Below, in pieces: positions 6,274 to 8,338 of a stretch of DNA of 8,338 bases. This stretch comes from Candidatus Albibeggiatoa sp. nov. BB20 (GTDB lineage: Bacteria; Pseudomonadota; Gammaproteobacteria; Beggiatoales; Beggiatoaceae). Both the position numbers and the translations under genes were made by a program. The stretch is taken from positions 1 through 8,338 of the forward strand of contig JADGDW010000083.1 in assembly GCA_016744725.1 (NCBI GenBank), read 5' to 3'. Positions within the stretch are counted from its first letter, which is position 1. Every line of letters begins with the position of its first letter. The notes below the pieces were generated by a model. The model saw nothing but the letters and a program-made list of their open reading frames with translations. It ran no database searches and was not told the origin of the DNA.

Positions 6274-6279
6274 AAGCAG

Positions 6280-6283
6280 TCCT
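6280..6283 (-). promoter_or_regulatory. plsY Shine-Dalgarno overlapping the mrcA stop codon
   Basis: On the minus strand the sequence reads CTAGGACTGCTTATG. AGGA (6280-6283) shares bases with the TAG stop of the PBP1A gene (6282-6284) and lies 6 nt before the plsY ATG. This geometry lets ribosomes terminating on mrcA reach the plsY start directly. Confidence 0.65.
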
Positions 6284-8338
6284 AGAACAAAGGTTCTCCC
6301 AGTGTCAAAGCATGTTCCTTAGAATTTTGTTTAGGTTTATAAATCGCATACCGTTTGGGCACGTTTTCTTTATAAAAATATTCAAATTTTGCATTAGGGG
6401 TTTGACTGGTAGCCAGAAAGCCCGTTGCAGGGTCAATTTTAGCCGATACAATCCCTCTTGGCATCGCCAAAGAGCGAACTTTATAAGATCGTAACGCTTG
6501 GCGCATGTAGTCAATCCACATCGGCAGCGCAGCACGAGAACCTGTTTCTTTTTTACCCAATGAACGCGGACGATCAAAACCGATCCAAGCTGTGGTCACA
6601 ATATTGGCATTAAACCCAGAAAACCACGCATCACGTTGGTCATTGGTTGTGCCCGTTTTACCTGCTAAATCACTACGCTTCAATTTCATCGCCCTAACCG
6701 CAGTACCGCGTTTAATCACATCTTTCATCATAGAAGTTAATGTCCACGCATTGCGCTCATCGAGTATTCGTGGTGCATGGCTAAATTGTGGTTGCTCTAA
6801 ATCAGCCCCTGATTGAATCGTATAGGCAGGACAACTTTTGCAAACTTCCATTGCATCGGTTTTAAATAATAAATGTCCCGTCATATTTTCAATTTTACTC
6901 ACCAAATAAGGCTTAACCAAATAGCCCCCATTAGCAAATGCGGCATAACCTCGCGCCAACTCTAAAGGAGTCACATCACCTGTGCCTAGGGAAATGGTTA
7001 GATTCTTAGGAATTCGATCACGTTCAAAACCAAATTTCACCACATGTTCAATTGCAGGACTAACTCCAATATTATTTAATAATCGAATTGAGACCAAATT
7101 CCGCGAATAAGTCAAAGCAGTGCGCAAATTAGTAGGGCCATAATTTCGATGTGAAAAGTTCTTGGGTTTCCATAATTTATTACCTGCACGGAACACCACA
7201 GGTGCATCATTAATCATACTCGCTGGAGTAAAACCATGTTCCAATGCTGCTGAATAGATAAATGGCTTAAAGTTAGAACCTGGTTGACGATAAGCTTGGG
7301 TGACACGATTAAATTTACTCTGATAAAAATCAAAGCCACCTGCCAACGCTATAATCGCTCCCGTATTGGGATTTAAACTGACTAAAGCGCCTTCGACTTG
7401 GGGCATTTCAGATAATCGCCACACAGCCACTTTTTCATTTGCCTTATTTTTCACTGTACCCATTTTACGCGCCATAATCACATCGCCACGTTTCACAATT
7501 GCTGATGCGGTTTTAGGTAAGCCACCACGCCGATTGTCATGCACATAACGTCTTGCCCAACGCAAATTTTTCCAGCCGATAGTGAATTCACCAATTGTTT
7601 TATTATAAGCAACGACAGATTGTTTATTAACCTTCATTACTATACTTGAGAGCAAATCACCATAACTCGGATATTTTGTTAACGTTTCTTGAGCTATTTT
7701 AGTCGCTGCTTCTGCTTCTTCAGGCAACTCTACATGACCCGATACTCCGCGATAACCATGTCGTTCGTCATAGTTTAATAAATTGCGGCGTAATGCACGT
7801 TGAGCTGAATTTTGTAATGAAGAATGTACGGTTGTATACACTCTAAAACCCTTGGTGTAAGCCGCTTCACCATATAATTTCTCCATATATTGCCGCGCCA
7901 TTTCAGCAACATGTGGTGCATTTAATTCAGTTTCAGTTTTATATAATTTAGCCGTATTAGGTTGTATCACCGATTCTTCATACTCAGCTTGTTTAATATA
8001 ACCTAGCTCATTCATACGTTTTAAAATGTAGTTACGCCGTTCCATTGCACGCGGCGGATTGGCAATTGGATTTGAAGAGGATGGGAATTTAGGAATACCC
8101 GCCAACATCGCATATTCTGCAATAGCCAAATCTTTCAATGGACGAGAATAATAAGCATAAGAAGCTGCTTGAATCCCATACGCACGCTGTCCAAAGTAGA
8201 TTTTATTAAAATAAAGCTCTAAAATTTCATTTTTGGTTAAAGTTTGTTCAATACGCAAAGCTAACAAAATCTCTTTGAATTTACGTTCAAAACTACGTTC
8301 AGGGGTTAAAAACAAGTTTTTTGCGACCTGCATTGTAA
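6282..8338 (-). CDS. mrcA: Penicillin-binding protein 1A, 5' end cut off by the window
   Basis: A bifunctional class A PBP: it polymerises glycan strands from lipid II (GT51) and cross-links peptides (transpeptidase) at the outer face of the inner membrane. The reading frame is open to the window edge. The first visible residues, ITMQVAKN, belong to the internal (S)TITMQ motif of GT51, so the first ATG (8333) is not the start. Counting that Met as residue 1, the visible part has the RKFKEILLALRIEQ motif and YFNKIYFGQ (17-49), then an OB-like insert (about 185-300, including GWKNLRWARRYV) typical of PBP1A. The transpeptidase motifs are SNFK (S353-K356), SRN (S410-N412) and KTGT (559-562). A C498/C501 pair matches the CxxC known in E. 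coli PBP1A. The missing N-terminus, with the TM helix and the first catalytic Glu motif, would be roughly 100-150 residues. It is followed directly by plsY. Confidence 0.95.
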   Translation of the reverse strand, partial: TMQVAKNLFLTPERSFERKFKEILLALRIEQTLTKNEILELYFNKIYFGQRAYGIQAASYAYYSRPLKDLAIAEYAMLAGIPKFPSSSNPIANPPRAMERRNYILKRMNELGYIKQAEYEESVIQPNTAKLYKTETELNAPHVAEMARQYMEKLYGEAAYTKGFRVYTTVHSSLQNSAQRALRRNLLNYDERHGYRGVSGHVELPEEAEAATKIAQETLTKYPSYGDLLSSIVMKVNKQSVVAYNKTIGEFTIGWKNLRWARRYVHDNRRGGLPKTASAIVKRGDVIMARKMGTVKNKANEKVAVWRLSEMPQVEGALVSLNPNTGAIIALAGGFDFYQSKFNRVTQAYRQPGSNFKPFIYSAALEHGFTPASMINDAPVVFRAGNKLWKPKNFSHRNYGPTNLRTALTYSRNLVSIRLLNNIGVSPAIEHVVKFGFERDRIPKNLTISLGTGDVTPLELARGYAAFANGGYLVKPYLVSKIENMTGHLLFKTDAMEVCKSCPAYTIQSGADLEQPQFSHAPRILDERNAWTLTSMMKDVIKRGTAVRAMKLKRSDLAGKTGTTNDQRDAWFSGFNANIVTTAWIGFDRPRSLGKKETGSRAALPMWIDYMRQALRSYKVRSLAMPRGIVSAKIDPATGFLATSQTPNAKFEYFYKENVPKRYAIYKPKQNSKEHALTLGEPLF

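Noticed and set aside
6305..6577. 90-aa minus-strand frame within the PBP1A 3' end
   Set aside because: It is out of frame with a well-conserved transpeptidase C-terminus and shows no independent features.
8331..8333. ATG at 8333 as the true start of the PBP1A gene
   Set aside because: This Met is the internal M of the GT51 (S)TITMQ motif, and the frame stays open to the window edge with I-T encoded before it. The gene is truncated by the window, not short.

Overview
The window is AT-rich and densely coding. It looks like chromosomal DNA of a low-GC gammaproteobacterium. The evidence is a PBP1A of the gammaproteobacterial type (with an OB insert and a CxxC in the transpeptidase region), a family-2 dGTPase-like protein, PlsY and a PAS-type histidine kinase. 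A sulfur-oxidising Thiotrichales-like host would fit the mix of base composition and gene types, but that is an impression and not something the sequence proves. No tRNA, rRNA, CRISPR array, insertion sequence or phage gene is visible.

Layout, left to right. Positions 1-341 are non-coding and AT-rich, and carry a 10-bp hairpin about 55 nt before the first gene. A dGTPase-like HD-domain protein (342-1508, +) follows. It converges on a two-gene minus-strand unit: a soluble periplasmic PhnD-type (PF12974) substrate-binding protein (3343-4176), then 19 nt later a membrane histidine kinase with a PAS domain (1608-3323). No transporter permease, ATPase or response regulator is present, so the pair reads as a ligand-sensing unit and not as an import system. 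A 466-bp non-coding stretch (4177-4642) contains several perfect inverted repeats.

Next, still on the minus strand, is an unrecognised lipoprotein (4643-5470) with TolB/PD40-like beta-propeller hints. A 12-bp direct repeat with a 21-bp period sits across its likely promoter. Last come plsY (5671-6273) and the 3' part of mrcA/ponA (6282 to the window end), which are transcribed in the order mrcA then plsY. The mrcA stop codon overlaps the plsY Shine-Dalgarno sequence, which suggests that peptidoglycan polymerase and phospholipid-synthesis genes are co-transcribed and translationally coupled.

The most original candidate here is the PhnD-like/histidine-kinase pair. It resembles a split version of one-piece sensors such as TtrS, whose sensor domain is a PhnD-like fold fused to a kinase. 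The rest is largely housekeeping, with some regulatory DNA worth testing.
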